Part shown: positions 35,296 to 44,992 of the stretch, piece by piece | Layout: every line of letters starts with the position of its first letter | How positions within the stretch are numbered: position 1 is the stretch's first letter | Assembly (NCBI GenBank): GCA_006503475.1 | Contig: RSEH01000150.1 | Location: 54,890 to 118,889, forward strand | DNA from: Stentor roeselii | Lineage: Eukaryota > Ciliophora > Heterotrichea > Heterotrichida > Stentoridae | Direction of reading: 5' to 3' | Length of the DNA stretch: 64,000 bases | Program-made: the position numbers and the translations under genes | The notes under the pieces: generated by a model | What the model saw: only the letters and a program-made list of their open reading frames with translations | Databases searched by the model: none | What the model was told of the DNA's origin: nothing

Positions 35296-36096
35296 TTAAT
35301 GTACTTGACTTGTAGATGGAAAACTTTCGTCGAATCTTGGAATATCAAAAGTTGAGCAATCATTCAAATCTTTTGAGATTCGAATAAAACATTCTTCTAT
35401 TTTCTTCAATCTTTTATTATCCTTCTGTAAATCTTCAATCTCCTCACATTGATGAAGCATCTTATTGACAATATTTTGATAATTGATCAAAAAGTTAGGG
35501 TTTTCTTTAAAAATTCTTTCATATTCCTGCAGTTTCTCCTGAATCTCTTTTTTTTCATTATTCAGTTTGATATTAATATCACTCAAAGAGTTGATTTTCG
35601 CTAACAATCTTTTATTTTCCTTATCAACTTTTTCAATCTTTCCCAAATAGTCTTCTTTCGCGTATTTATAACATTCTTCTTTAATTTTCCTTCGAATCAT
35701 ATTCAAAATTGCATCAAAAGGTTTAAAAAAAGCTAAAACCTCATCAAAAACTGAGTCAAAAATTTCCATTTCTGATGAAAATTCGCTGTCACCGATTGAA
35801 AACCTCTCTAATCGTTCTTGGATGATTTTTTCAAGGTCTTCTGGTTTCATTTGAAAGCGGGACTTGAGGTCTAAGGATTGGTCGATTGAAAGTCTTTTGA
35901 TTTCAGAAGTTTTGTTTGGGTCTTGTAAACCATCATAAAAACTGAATTTTCCGGCTGAAGGCGAAGATTTTTTTGATATAAAGGATCGAGACTTCGAGTT
36001 ACTTGCTCTGATGAAGGGTTGAAAGTAAGGAGATGAAGTCAAATCTGAACTTAACTTTGAGCTTGAGCGTTTTTTGTTAGATACTGAAGGCAACAT
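35296..36096 (-). CDS. Coiled-coil protein
   Basis: 266 residues. The first 60 residues are Ser/Lys-rich and likely disordered. Residues about 95-245 are strongly helical with heptads. No enzyme motif and no recognised family. It is unrelated in obvious sequence to the neighbouring coiled-coil gene at 33800. The stop is TAA. Confidence 0.58.
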   Translation of the reverse strand: MLPSVSNKKRSSSKLSSDLTSSPYFQPFIRASNSKSRSFISKKSSPSAGKFSFYDGLQDPNKTSEIKRLSIDQSLDLKSRFQMKPEDLEKIIQERLERFSIGDSEFSSEMEIFDSVFDEVLAFFKPFDAILNMIRRKIKEECYKYAKEDYLGKIEKVDKENKRLLAKINSLSDINIKLNNEKKEIQEKLQEYERIFKENPNFLINYQNIVNKMLHQCEEIEDLQKDNKRLKKIEECFIRISKDLNDCSTFDIPRFDESFPSTSQVH

Positions 36097-36967
36097 AGTG
36101 TTTTTATTAAGGATTACTCATTTTTAATATCGATAATTGAAACTTGGAAGGTTAGAGAGAGGAGAATTTAGTGGGGTTAGGGGATTTGTGGATTTAAGTA
36201 GATTTAGAGAGGTTTGGATTATGGTTTAGTTTTAGAGGTGGAAAGTTTAAGGAAGTTTTTATTTTTAGTTGATTTTTGGAGCTTTTTTGCCGGTTTACAC
36301 TGGCTTAATCCTGAATATTAGAAGGGTGAGGTTATAAAGGTTTCATTTTTTGAATTTATTATTGAGGGTTTTGCATTAGATATGGAATCAGCTCAATCAT
36401 TTAGGAATGCTGATTGGATTAATGATTTTTTTTATTGAGTATGAAATCTATTGAATGAAACTTTTAAATTTTAAACTTTCATCATTAGAATATTTACTTT
36501 TATCATAATTTTACTTTTTTTTCCTAAGAATGCAATACCTTTTTAAATCCTCTAAGGTCTAAAGGTATTTTAAAGGACTAAAGGTGCTTAAGATAACTAG
36601 ATGATTTTATTAAGTGAGTATCTGAAGATTTAATTTTATACTGAGATTTTATTATTTATAAGTATGGATTCAAATTGCTTTTCTTTCATATGGACACAAT
36701 TTTTATTACGAATAATTGCATATACTTACCTAAAAATTACCTTTTTCAAATATACTCTAATCAGTTATTACCATTTGTGCGATTGGATAGTTAAAATTTC
36801 TAAGAGATATTGTTTATTAGGTTTATTTGATATTAAAGGGTACCTTATTTAGAAATTTCAATATTTATCAAGTATTATCATTTTATTTGAGAGGGAAGAA
36901 AACTTCCAGGTTCAAATCCCCCAAAAAACATAAAAAACTCTAAATACCCTTCCTAAATACATTATAA
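36097..36967. other. Intergenic region, 870 nt
   Basis: AT-rich, with the part up to about 36420 strongly G/T-rich on the plus strand (upstream of the minus-strand gene ending at 35296). A 62-codon open frame (36664-36852) is low complexity and not called. A GGTTCAAATCCC string near 36910 looks like a tRNA B box, but no cloverleaf can be built around it. Otherwise I see nothing in it. Confidence 0.5.
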
Positions 36968-37738
36968 TTATTGATAAATCTCTTCCTGTTTAAACCTAAT
37001 CATCGCTACCTCATTACCACACTCACTACAATAATGCACAATTTCCCTAAAGCTCTGTCCAAATCCCTTATAACAAACTCCACACAAAATCTTTTCCCAA
37101 AGACTTCTCTGCGCATTTCTAAACAAAAATTCAGTGACCACATTTTTTTCGCACTTGTCACAATAAATTTTCCTTCCAATGACCGAATACTCAGCTTCCA
37201 ATACCTTATGTTCATCAATAGAATTAGTAGTAAGCCGAGTGGCACTAGAGACCTTTTCCTGCAAGTCTGGAAGTCTTCCTTCATTATTTCTTTCCTTTTC
37301 CTCCTGAGGCGAGCAAGCCGGGTGGATGATGCAAAAGGACGACTCTGAGCTGAGTCTCGGAGAAGTATAAACAGTCTGTTGTTTCGGTTCTTCTTCAGAA
37401 GAAAGACTCGACTCCAGGTCTTCTGATCTTTCGGAATTCGGGAAGTCCGTCATGGGAGTTTGAAATTCTTCGAAAGGAGAAGTCGCTGTCGCCGCAATGA
37501 ATTTGAACCCACGGGGAGACACTGTTGAACTGCGCATGTGTTTCGATAGCAACTCGCTTGGAGGACTTGCTGGAGAGTAACTTACTCGGTATCGGTTTGG
37601 CGTTGAAGGACTTATTGAAAGCTCACCGTCTTTTTTACGAAGTTGACATGTGTTTAGAGGGTGCTTTGGAAGCTTCTTTAAACGGGACTTGTTTGGAACG
37701 TGCAGGTGAAGAGAGGATTTTTGCAGGTTTGGATTCAT
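36968..37738 (-). CDS. LITAF-like zinc-ribbon protein
   Basis: 256 residues. The first 180 are Ser/Pro-rich and probably disordered. The C-terminal 75 carry CDKC, CGVC and HYCSECG knuckles, spaced like the LITAF domain (two CxxC pairs flanking a membrane-apposed segment). In LITAF the segment between the knuckles is hydrophobic and inserts in endosomal membranes; here it is amphipathic, so membrane insertion is less certain. An alternative is a generic zinc ribbon. The stop is TAA. Confidence 0.55.
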   Translation of the reverse strand: MNPNLQKSSLHLHVPNKSRLKKLPKHPLNTCQLRKKDGELSISPSTPNRYRVSYSPASPPSELLSKHMRSSTVSPRGFKFIAATATSPFEEFQTPMTDFPNSERSEDLESSLSSEEEPKQQTVYTSPRLSSESSFCIIHPACSPQEEKERNNEGRLPDLQEKVSSATRLTTNSIDEHKVLEAEYSVIGRKIYCDKCEKNVVTEFLFRNAQRSLWEKILCGVCYKGFGQSFREIVHYCSECGNEVAMIRFKQEEIYQ

Positions 37739-37986
37739 TTTTATTATTTTTGAATCGCGTTCTGAATGGATTGAAGAGAGGGATTGGGATTATGGTTTAA
37801 TTAGGGGAATTTTGAAGGTTGGTTTTGGGGTTGGGTTGTTGGGGATTTAGAGAGATGAGGTAATTTAGTCTGATTTTTACAGAATATTCATTATAATCAT
37901 GATTCTACGAGTTTTAAAATCTTAAAGTTAATCGATGAGCTTTAAAATACTTTGAGTTTAGGATAGTTTGAATTTCGGAAATAAAA

Positions 37987-39621
37987 ATGTTTCTGCCGCC
38001 AGGAAACTCATCGAAGGAAAGTATTTTTTACAAAAAGATTGAAATGTATGCAGCCTTTTCCCTGTGCGCCTTTCCAATCGCATACTTACTAAAAGATGCT
38101 TACTACCTGTCAGCATCCTTATCAAAAACCAACAAAATAGCAGGAGTGGTGAACAGTCCATATTTCTCATCAAGTAGAGTAGACCTAAACGATGGGCAAT
38201 TGAAAGGTTTCTTAGAAGGTCTTCCACTTCTTTCATTAGTAGCAGTGATTTTTGTGGTCCTTCGACGTGCTTTGGTGTCTTTTACATCAAGTCTTTCAGT
38301 GTCGCTTGTTTATTACCTGGTCTTCGGAATTGGCTTCGCGACTTACATTCATGGGCCTGGAGTGGTTTACATAATCTTGATGGTTTTATGCAACTATCTC
38401 ATTGATAAGAACTTGGTTGGTACAAGACTCTTTCCTATTTTTACCTGGATTGGAAATCTTGCGTTTTTACTTATTACTGAATACTACCATGGGTACAAAT
38501 TTGCTTGGATTTCACAAAATCTTGCATTTCTTGATAGCTACTCTTATGAACTTCAATGGCACAGGGTAAGTAACTTGTGTATGCTTAAAGTTGTTAGCTT
38601 CATGATTGATCATCATTGGAAAGTATCTAACAAGGCAGTGCCGACCCACGAGAAGCACCTAAACAAATGCGACGAATGTACAGAGTCAATCCAATGTTTA
38701 AAATACCGAATGGAGAGTCACGGAAGACATTTCAGCTGCTTAAGTTTCATGAGCTACGTGTTTTACCCTCCTCTTTACCTAGCCGGTCCGACTCTAACAT
38801 ACAACGCGTGGATCTCTCAAGTGATCCGTCCACAAGAGACATTTTCAACGACTCGTTTAATGACTTACCTTCTAAGATTTTTAGTTGTTTTCGCAGTTCT
38901 GATGTGGTTCATCCACAACTTATTCTTCCCAACAATTGCAAACAACAGCAAAAATCGACATATTCTTGACAAGTTCGGACCTTATGAACTTATTGTCGCC
39001 AGTTACTTTATATTAAAGTGGATCTGGCTTAAATTCACAGTCATCTGGAGGTTCTTCCGCATCTGGGCTTTGCTTGACGGTATTGAAAGTCCTGAAAACA
39101 TGGGAAGGTGTATGTCGAATAATTATTGCTTTGAAGGGTTTTGGAGAATGTGGCATCGGGCTTTCAATCAATGGCTTATTAGATATCTTTTTATTCCTCT
39201 TGGAGGAGGGAAGTACAAGATTTTTAATATTTGGGTGGTTTTTGGATTCGTGGCACTTTGGCATGATTTGACACTTAACTTGCTGGCTTGGGGATGGGGA
39301 ATGTGCATTTTTATTATGCCGGAAGTACTTGCTAAGGCTTATTTTGCTAGTGAGAGAATGGCTGGGTTTAGGAAAACTTTGGTTTATTCATGGATGAGTG
39401 CTTGTGCTGGAGGAGTTTATATTTGTTTGATGATTCTGGCGAACCTAGTCGGATTCAGTTTTGGTCTAGCAGGTCTCCGAATAACTCTTGAAGGTATGAT
39501 GAACTTCGAAGGTTTTTTACTACTCTTAAAAAGCCTAACAGTCTTAACATTCGGCACACACTTCATGTTACTATTCCGTGAAGATGAGCAAAGACGAGGT
39601 CTAAAAGACAAAGGATACTAG
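37987..39621 (+). CDS. MBOAT acyltransferase, GUP1/HHAT type
   Basis: 544 residues with about ten to eleven hydrophobic helices. The diagnostic stretch is FWRMWHRAFNQWLIRYLFIPLGG (near 383-405) followed by a second conserved His in ALWHDL (about 424). FMSYVFYPPLYLAGP near 255 also fits GUP1/HHAT. Members transfer acyl chains onto lipids or proteins: GUP1 remodels GPI anchors in fungi and HHAT palmitoylates Hedgehog. The substrate here is not readable; GPI remodelling is the best guess. Codon composition resets sharply near 38630 and 39437. The stop is TAG. Confidence 0.87.
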   Translation: MFLPPGNSSKESIFYKKIEMYAAFSLCAFPIAYLLKDAYYLSASLSKTNKIAGVVNSPYFSSSRVDLNDGQLKGFLEGLPLLSLVAVIFVVLRRALVSFTSSLSVSLVYYLVFGIGFATYIHGPGVVYIILMVLCNYLIDKNLVGTRLFPIFTWIGNLAFLLITEYYHGYKFAWISQNLAFLDSYSYELQWHRVSNLCMLKVVSFMIDHHWKVSNKAVPTHEKHLNKCDECTESIQCLKYRMESHGRHFSCLSFMSYVFYPPLYLAGPTLTYNAWISQVIRPQETFSTTRLMTYLLRFLVVFAVLMWFIHNLFFPTIANNSKNRHILDKFGPYELIVASYFILKWIWLKFTVIWRFFRIWALLDGIESPENMGRCMSNNYCFEGFWRMWHRAFNQWLIRYLFIPLGGGKYKIFNIWVVFGFVALWHDLTLNLLAWGWGMCIFIMPEVLAKAYFASERMAGFRKTLVYSWMSACAGGVYICLMILANLVGFSFGLAGLRITLEGMMNFEGFLLLLKSLTVLTFGTHFMLLFREDEQRRGLKDKGY

Positions 39622-39655
39622 TTAGTTAAATCATTCAACAGTTTCACTAATAAAA

Positions 39656-40768
39656 ATGAGAGCTCAGTCAAAGTCTGGCGCTCGTAACACCGACTCAAAA
39701 AAGCCATCAAACCAAGGAAAGACTACTTTCGAAGTCTCCGGAAACACGTTTACAGTTGACGACTGTTATTCTTACATCCGCCAGATAGGTCACGGTGCTT
39801 ACGGAGTAGTCGTAAGTGCTCAAAACAAGAAAAACAACACGAAAGTCGCAATAAAAAAGGTCCCTAAAGCATTCGAAGACCTGATAGACGCGAAGCGTAT
39901 ATTAAGAGAAATACGTTTATTATCCTTCTTCGACCATGAAAATATCATCGCCCTTGTCGACCTTCAAAGGCCTCCAAGTCGTTCGAACTACGAAGATATC
40001 TACATTATCACTGATCTGATGGAGACCGACCTGCACCGGGTGATCTATTCACGACAAGACTTAAGTGATGAGCATATTCAGTACTTTATTTATCAGTTAA
40101 TGAGAGGACTGCTTTTTATGCATTCTGCTGATGTCATTCATCGTGACTTGAAACCGAGTAATCTCTTGTTGAATAAAAACTGTGACTTGAAAATCTGTGA
40201 TCTGGGACTCGCCCGAGGCTATTCTGACGGGCAGGATGAGAATCTCACGGAATATGTTGTCACTCGCTGGTACCGAGCTCCCGAAGTGATTTTAAACGCG
40301 AGTCATTACACTAAAGCTCTCGATATCTGGGGTGTTGGCTGCGTTTTTGCCGAAGTAATCGGACGTTCTCCCTTATTCCCAGGAGAGGACTATCTCGACC
40401 AGGTTCAAAGAATAATCGCAGTCCTCGGGATGCCGAGTCAAGAAGACATGGCTTTTATAGGAAACGAGTCAGCAAAGAGATACATAAAAAGCCTTCCCAA
40501 ACGACAGAGGGTGCCATGGTCGACTCTTTACCCAAAAGCGAATCCTGTGGCTTTGGACTTGCTGAATAAAATGCTTGTTTTTAACCCTGATAAAAGATTT
40601 ACTGTTGAAGAATGTCTCGCGCATCCTTATTTCGAAGGACTTCATAATCCTGATGAAGAACCTGTCTCTAATGTCAAGTTTGACTGGAGCGTCGATGACT
40701 TCACCCCTACCAAGCCTTTGCTGCAGTCGATGATTTTTGATGAGTCGCTGAAATTCCACCCGTTATAA
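39656..40768 (+). CDS. ERK-type MAP kinase
   Basis: 370 residues. Gly loop GHGAYGVV (near 42), catalytic HRDLKPSN (near 162), activation loop Thr198-Glu-Tyr200 (TEY) followed by VVTRWYRAPEV, and the MAPK insert region (about 265-300) are all present, so this is a complete ERK-class kinase to be activated by dual phosphorylation. The magnesium-binding motif reads DLG instead of DFG. The N-terminal 35 residues are basic and disordered. A common docking motif is not obvious. The stop is TAA. Confidence 0.93.
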   Translation: MRAQSKSGARNTDSKKPSNQGKTTFEVSGNTFTVDDCYSYIRQIGHGAYGVVVSAQNKKNNTKVAIKKVPKAFEDLIDAKRILREIRLLSFFDHENIIALVDLQRPPSRSNYEDIYIITDLMETDLHRVIYSRQDLSDEHIQYFIYQLMRGLLFMHSADVIHRDLKPSNLLLNKNCDLKICDLGLARGYSDGQDENLTEYVVTRWYRAPEVILNASHYTKALDIWGVGCVFAEVIGRSPLFPGEDYLDQVQRIIAVLGMPSQEDMAFIGNESAKRYIKSLPKRQRVPWSTLYPKANPVALDLLNKMLVFNPDKRFTVEECLAHPYFEGLHNPDEEPVSNVKFDWSVDDFTPTKPLLQSMIFDESLKFHPL

Positions 40769-40789
40769 TTAAGATTTTATTAGATTAGG

Positions 40790-41371
40790 TCAGCAACAGA
40801 GGAACTTCTTTCGCTCAGACTGGGTCACTGTGATGAATGAGTCTGGCTTTTTACTTAGAAGTAATGGGTTTTTTGAGACTGCTTCTTGAAGTAAGATTGT
40901 GAAGGCTGATTCCACGTTTTGACCTTGCTTTGCACTAGTAGTAATAAAAGGTATCATAAACTGATCAGCTAAATCCTGCCCTTCCTTTTCCTTAACCTGA
41001 TGATTTTCTTTATCAATTTTATTCCCAACTAAAACAACAGCAGTATTTTCAGGTGCTCTTTCTCCAATCAACTTCATCCAAGCGCCAACGGATTCAAAAG
41101 ACGCTCGATTGCAAACATCATAAACAAGAAGAATTCCATTCAAGCGATTGAACAAGTCCTTAGGTAAAGAGTTTCTATACATTTCCTGCCCAGCAGTATC
41201 CCAAACCTTGACCTCGACTTCGCGATCCTGGAAGTAAAACTTTCTCTTGTCCATGTCGATGCCGATAGTCTTGATGTGTGTGGCGCGGATGGGCTTTCCA
41301 GTGAAACTGAGCATCATGCAAGTTTTTCCTACTGTGCCGTTTCCAAGTAATATAAACTTGACACTGTCCAT
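40790..41371 (-). CDS. Rab-family small GTPase
   Basis: 193 residues. G1 GNGTVGKTC (about 10-18), G3 WDTAGQE (near 58-64), G4 NKID (near 116), G5 TSAK (near 145). The switch I effector stretch TIGIDM resembles Rab/Rab-like proteins. It ends in CC, the usual double geranylgeranyl site, so it should cycle on membranes. I cannot name the Rab subfamily. The stop TGA follows the two cysteines. It converges with the MAP kinase gene, 21 nt apart. Confidence 0.88.
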   Translation of the reverse strand: MDSVKFILLGNGTVGKTCMMLSFTGKPIRATHIKTIGIDMDKRKFYFQDREVEVKVWDTAGQEMYRNSLPKDLFNRLNGILLVYDVCNRASFESVGAWMKLIGERAPENTAVVLVGNKIDKENHQVKEKEGQDLADQFMIPFITTSAKQGQNVESAFTILLQEAVSKNPLLLSKKPDSFITVTQSERKKFLCC

Positions 41372-41511
41372 TATACCTCAATATTTTAAAAATATTTTTC
41401 TTTTTAATTAGATGTAAAGGAAGATTTGGAATTTTGGATTGGGGACTGGATCATTTGGAATTTTGGTCGATATTTGGACTTTAATGAATAGATGGAATTC
41501 ATAAACAAATA

Positions 41512-42153
41512 ATGGTGTCCATGAGATATAACCCGAACTATGATTTCTCGAATAAAGGAGTTGACTGGGAAAGCTACGAGAAAGATGTTCGTCTCCGAAC
41601 TGACGCAGTCTGGGAAAGAAGCAAGTTGAAAGACTACTTTCGTCTATTTTACAAGGTTTTCTACTGGGACCCAAAGTCAGAAAATTATTACATCTCAGGT
41701 CCTCTGCACGTCTTCGGAAACGGTACAGACGAATGGCGAGTAAGAGAGCATCACGGATACAACCCGACAGGAAAAAGTTTTTCTTATCAGTTCGCAAGAG
41801 GCTGGGAATATGCCGCAAGGTCGATTTCAGTGAATGCCGCTGATACCATCAGAGATAAGAACATCTTGTGCTATGCGCGATTCAGGAACTACAAAAAGTG
41901 TGAAGGAAACTCGCATATTCATAAGATCTGGGAAATGGACGATGAACATGGACCTGAACAAGTCAACCTTGCCTGCTATGCGGAAATGATGGAAATGATG
42001 GACAATTGCAGTCAAAAACAACTCAACTGGCTTGCTGATCTCTGGCATCATATGATGCTGTTTAAGGACCCAAGTTGTGTTGGGTATAATACTGAACTGG
42101 ATATGGTCTCTGATGAATTTGATAATCCGGAGATTGCCCAGCTTACCTATTAA
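41512..42153 (+). CDS. Unrecognised conserved-looking protein
   Basis: 213 residues, aromatic- and charge-rich, with few low-complexity stretches, so it looks like a folded globular protein. Two clusters, CYARFRNYKKC (about 124-134) and LACYAEMMEMMDNCS (about 154-168), could form paired cysteines as in CHCH or mitochondrial assembly proteins, but the Cx9C spacing is not clean. A subunit of a ciliate-specific mitochondrial complex is one possibility. There is no signal peptide or membrane helix. The stop is TAA. Confidence 0.6.
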   Translation: MVSMRYNPNYDFSNKGVDWESYEKDVRLRTDAVWERSKLKDYFRLFYKVFYWDPKSENYYISGPLHVFGNGTDEWRVREHHGYNPTGKSFSYQFARGWEYAARSISVNAADTIRDKNILCYARFRNYKKCEGNSHIHKIWEMDDEHGPEQVNLACYAEMMEMMDNCSQKQLNWLADLWHHMMLFKDPSCVGYNTELDMVSDEFDNPEIAQLTY

Positions 42154-42182
42154 GTAGTTTAGATGTTTTAGAAGGAAAGGGA

Positions 42183-43175
42183 TTAGATTGGAACACTATT
42201 AGAAACTTTAAAACAGTCAATAAAATCTGAAGAAATTGAAAACAAAGAGGAATTCTGAGGTATTAAACTCGGTTCCGAAGCCGCTGAATGAATCGACCGT
42301 TCTTTACCATACTGCATCTCTTTCGGAATCCCTCTATCATCTAAAGTCCCTAAAAAATACTTTAACATTGACTTATTCGGTATTTTTTCCAACAAGCTAA
42401 CGACCCTCGAGCTATTATACTGAAGAGGCACTTTAATAATTTGAACCAAATACATCAAAATCTCGAGATGCACATAAGAAAAAGACTTGGTACTCTCTTC
42501 AGCCAAGATATCATATGCGTTTCGATTTGAATTATCCATAACGTAAAAATCCGCATCATATTTCTCATAAAGGGTCTTGACCAAAGGAAAATTTGATGAA
42601 CGCAAAGAAAGCAAGGCACAATTTTCACCTGTGATTGGATTTATTGAGTGAAGGTCGAATAATGGGCTTTTTTGAGTTGTTTCAGATTTCAGTAAGTACT
42701 GGATTACTGGTAACTGGTTTTTTATAACAGCTATTTGGATTGGGCTGTAGGTCATCAGAAGAGAGCATAAAAACTTTGTGTCGGATTTTTTGTTATCTTC
42801 TACTTGGTTGTTTAGGTAAATAGGTAGCAAAAACTTGAGAAGTTCTAAATTTCCGGATTCGCAGATTAAGTGAATTGCGGAAATTCCCTTTTTTGATAGA
42901 CTTTCTAGCATCAGTTCGATGCTAACTTTTCTTTTAGAAACAAGGGCTTTGAAGCATTCCGTACTTCCATTAATCACAGCAAACTCCAACGGAGAAAACC
43001 TCTTTTTCTCAAATTCCAAAAACGGCGAATCAAACCCCAAATCTTTTTCCAATTTGAATACCTTCTCTAAAAGCACTAAAAGTTCATCAGACATATCCAT
43101 TTTAAAACATCTTTCCAAATTTCCAAGGACCTCTGAAGTTCCCTGTATTCGATTGATGCAAAAGTTGCATCCCAT
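42183..43175 (-). CDS. Ankyrin-repeat protein with possible N-terminal acyl anchor
   Basis: 330 residues. MGCNFC at the start fits N-myristoylation plus Cys palmitoylation. About five ankyrin-like repeats run from 65 to 230 (for example FAVINGSTECFKALVS, AIHLICESGNLELLKFLL, IQIAVIKNQLPVIQYLL). The rest is unassigned. It is probably a membrane-attached adaptor. A sharp composition reset lies near 42945. The stop is TAA. Confidence 0.72.
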   Translation of the reverse strand: MGCNFCINRIQGTSEVLGNLERCFKMDMSDELLVLLEKVFKLEKDLGFDSPFLEFEKKRFSPLEFAVINGSTECFKALVSKRKVSIELMLESLSKKGISAIHLICESGNLELLKFLLPIYLNNQVEDNKKSDTKFLCSLLMTYSPIQIAVIKNQLPVIQYLLKSETTQKSPLFDLHSINPITGENCALLSLRSSNFPLVKTLYEKYDADFYVMDNSNRNAYDILAEESTKSFSYVHLEILMYLVQIIKVPLQYNSSRVVSLLEKIPNKSMLKYFLGTLDDRGIPKEMQYGKERSIHSAASEPSLIPQNSSLFSISSDFIDCFKVSNSVPI

Positions 43176-43192
43176 ATTGATATCGAATCCAT

Positions 43193-44956
43193 TTACTTAA
43201 ACTCCCCACTAGAAGGTCTCGGCGATGTCATCGGGTTATTCTCAGCCGGTTGAAGCATATTCGTAAGAATTTCTTTTGTATACCTAAGTCTTTTGGTCAT
43301 TTCTCTATTTCCACTTTCCATAGCCGAAGCCAGTGGAAAAACAGTGATTTTCAAGTTTTTGTCAATATAAACAACTTGTTTAGTCCCACTGCAGAGCATG
43401 AGTTCAGTTTTATCCTGGAAATAAACCTGAACCACTTTATTGCTCAGTCTAAAAATAACCGCATGTTGAGTTGTAAGCCACTTCTTAATAAAAGTCATCG
43501 GCTCTGACACTTCGCCAGTCGCATCATTGATTGCCAGGTGTTTCTTGAAGTGAGTCAAAAGTGTTACTTTTTTATTTAGCTCTGCTGGGTATACTGAAAA
43601 ACCATGAGTCACGGTTTCTTCTTCGTGGTTAGGGGTCGGGCGGTACATGTATTGGAAGTTCTCTCCGCTTGGGTCACCGATTATCTTTGATGAGTCGTTG
43701 AAAAATACTCCTGCGCAACCATTTGAAAGCATGTAACCCAAACCGTATTTACTTGAATAGTCAACCCATTTTTTTACCCAGATTGTTGGACCGTTTTCTA
43801 CTGGCTGGTAGTTTGAAGTTGTGGCAACTTTTCTGGTATTTGAACCGGAACCTGAGGCTGAACCTGCTGATCCTGCGGAATCTGAACGTTCTCGTGAACC
43901 GGCCCTTCTAATTTCCCTAGGTGTAAGTCTTCCAGGGTCTTTCTTATCTTCTTCTGAGTTATTCTGAGAGCTAGATCTTGGAGGTTTAAGCATTCCATCC
44001 TCGACCCCTCGAGTAAGAGGTCTAGGGTTGTTATTTTTTTCGAACTGTCTCATATAAGAGCTTGAAGGAGGTACAGCCAAAGTGCTTGTCGGCAAAAGCT
44101 TAGGAATGGGATTTTTAGTGAAAAACAAGTGATTCATAATCTCATCAATTGTAGGTCTTTCAAGAGGGTCAGTCACTAGAATCCTTGAAATCAAGTCTCT
44201 GGCTTCTTCAGTCATTGGAATATGGTCTGGAAAGGTGTAAGCATTCATTTTTATTCTCTTGTAAGTTGCTTTCACGTCGTTCGTCTCAAATGGCGGCTTT
44301 CCGACTAACATTGTGTACATCAAAACTCCGAAACTCCATACATCGACTTCAAATGAGTGACCGTTTCGACCTTCTAGAATCTCAGGAGCGATGTAGTTGG
44401 GAGTCCCACATATTGTTCTTTTGCGTTCTCCATCGAACTCTAACTTTGCTGCTAGACCCAAATCGCCCATCTTAATTTCCATCTTGTCGCTGATGAAGAT
44501 GTTTCCTAGTTTTATGTCTCTGTGAATGACTCGATGAGAATGCATATACTTCAACGCAGACAAAACCTGAAACAAATAACACTGCACTTCCAATTCAACA
44601 AGTCTCTTCCTTCGTCTAACAAGATCATTCAAAGAATTATTCGTGCAAAGTTCCAGCATGATATAAACGAAGTTCTCATCTTCAAAGTAATGTTCAAACC
44701 TAACAATATTCGTATGATGCAAGCTCCTATGAATCTTAATCTCACTCATAAGTTTCTGCCTAGCCCTCGCTTTAGACAATGCAGATTTTTCCATGATTTT
44801 CCCAGCAGTGATTTGTTTAGTTTCAAGACAAACAAACTCATAAACTTTCGCAAATCCTCCTTTTCCCAGAAACCTTCCCTTTGAATACCTTTTAACAGCA
44901 ATGTCACCATTGACCTTCACAATTTTTTCTTCGATGATTTGAGCGTCAGATGACAT
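43193..44956 (-). CDS. PLK: Polo-like kinase
   Basis: 587 residues. The kinase domain (about 18-275) has the Gly loop GKGGFAKV, HRDIKLGNIF and the PLK-typical GERKRTICGTPNYIAPEIL; the DFG motif reads DLG. Disordered Ser/Arg-rich sequence follows, then two polo boxes: PB1 from about 392 (WVDYSSKYGLGYML, with the conserved Trp) and PB2 from about 489. In PB2 the phosphopeptide-pincer pair of animal PLK1 (His-x-Lys) is Lys-x-Glu in DKTELML. PLKs control mitosis and centriole/basal body events. Substrate targeting may differ from animal PLK1. The stop is TAA. Confidence 0.93.
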   Translation of the reverse strand: MSSDAQIIEEKIVKVNGDIAVKRYSKGRFLGKGGFAKVYEFVCLETKQITAGKIMEKSALSKARARQKLMSEIKIHRSLHHTNIVRFEHYFEDENFVYIMLELCTNNSLNDLVRRRKRLVELEVQCYLFQVLSALKYMHSHRVIHRDIKLGNIFISDKMEIKMGDLGLAAKLEFDGERKRTICGTPNYIAPEILEGRNGHSFEVDVWSFGVLMYTMLVGKPPFETNDVKATYKRIKMNAYTFPDHIPMTEEARDLISRILVTDPLERPTIDEIMNHLFFTKNPIPKLLPTSTLAVPPSSSYMRQFEKNNNPRPLTRGVEDGMLKPPRSSSQNNSEEDKKDPGRLTPREIRRAGSRERSDSAGSAGSASGSGSNTRKVATTSNYQPVENGPTIWVKKWVDYSSKYGLGYMLSNGCAGVFFNDSSKIIGDPSGENFQYMYRPTPNHEEETVTHGFSVYPAELNKKVTLLTHFKKHLAINDATGEVSEPMTFIKKWLTTQHAVIFRLSNKVVQVYFQDKTELMLCSGTKQVVYIDKNLKITVFPLASAMESGNREMTKRLRYTKEILTNMLQPAENNPMTSPRPSSGEFK

Positions 44957-44992
44957 TTATAGCATTAAAAAACGATTCAAAACTAAAATTAT

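Noticed and set aside
36880-36930. tRNA-like B box GGTTCAAATCCC with a GGAAG/CTTCC hairpin
   Set aside because: T-arm pairing fails, and there is no anticodon arm, acceptor stem or A box at the right distance.
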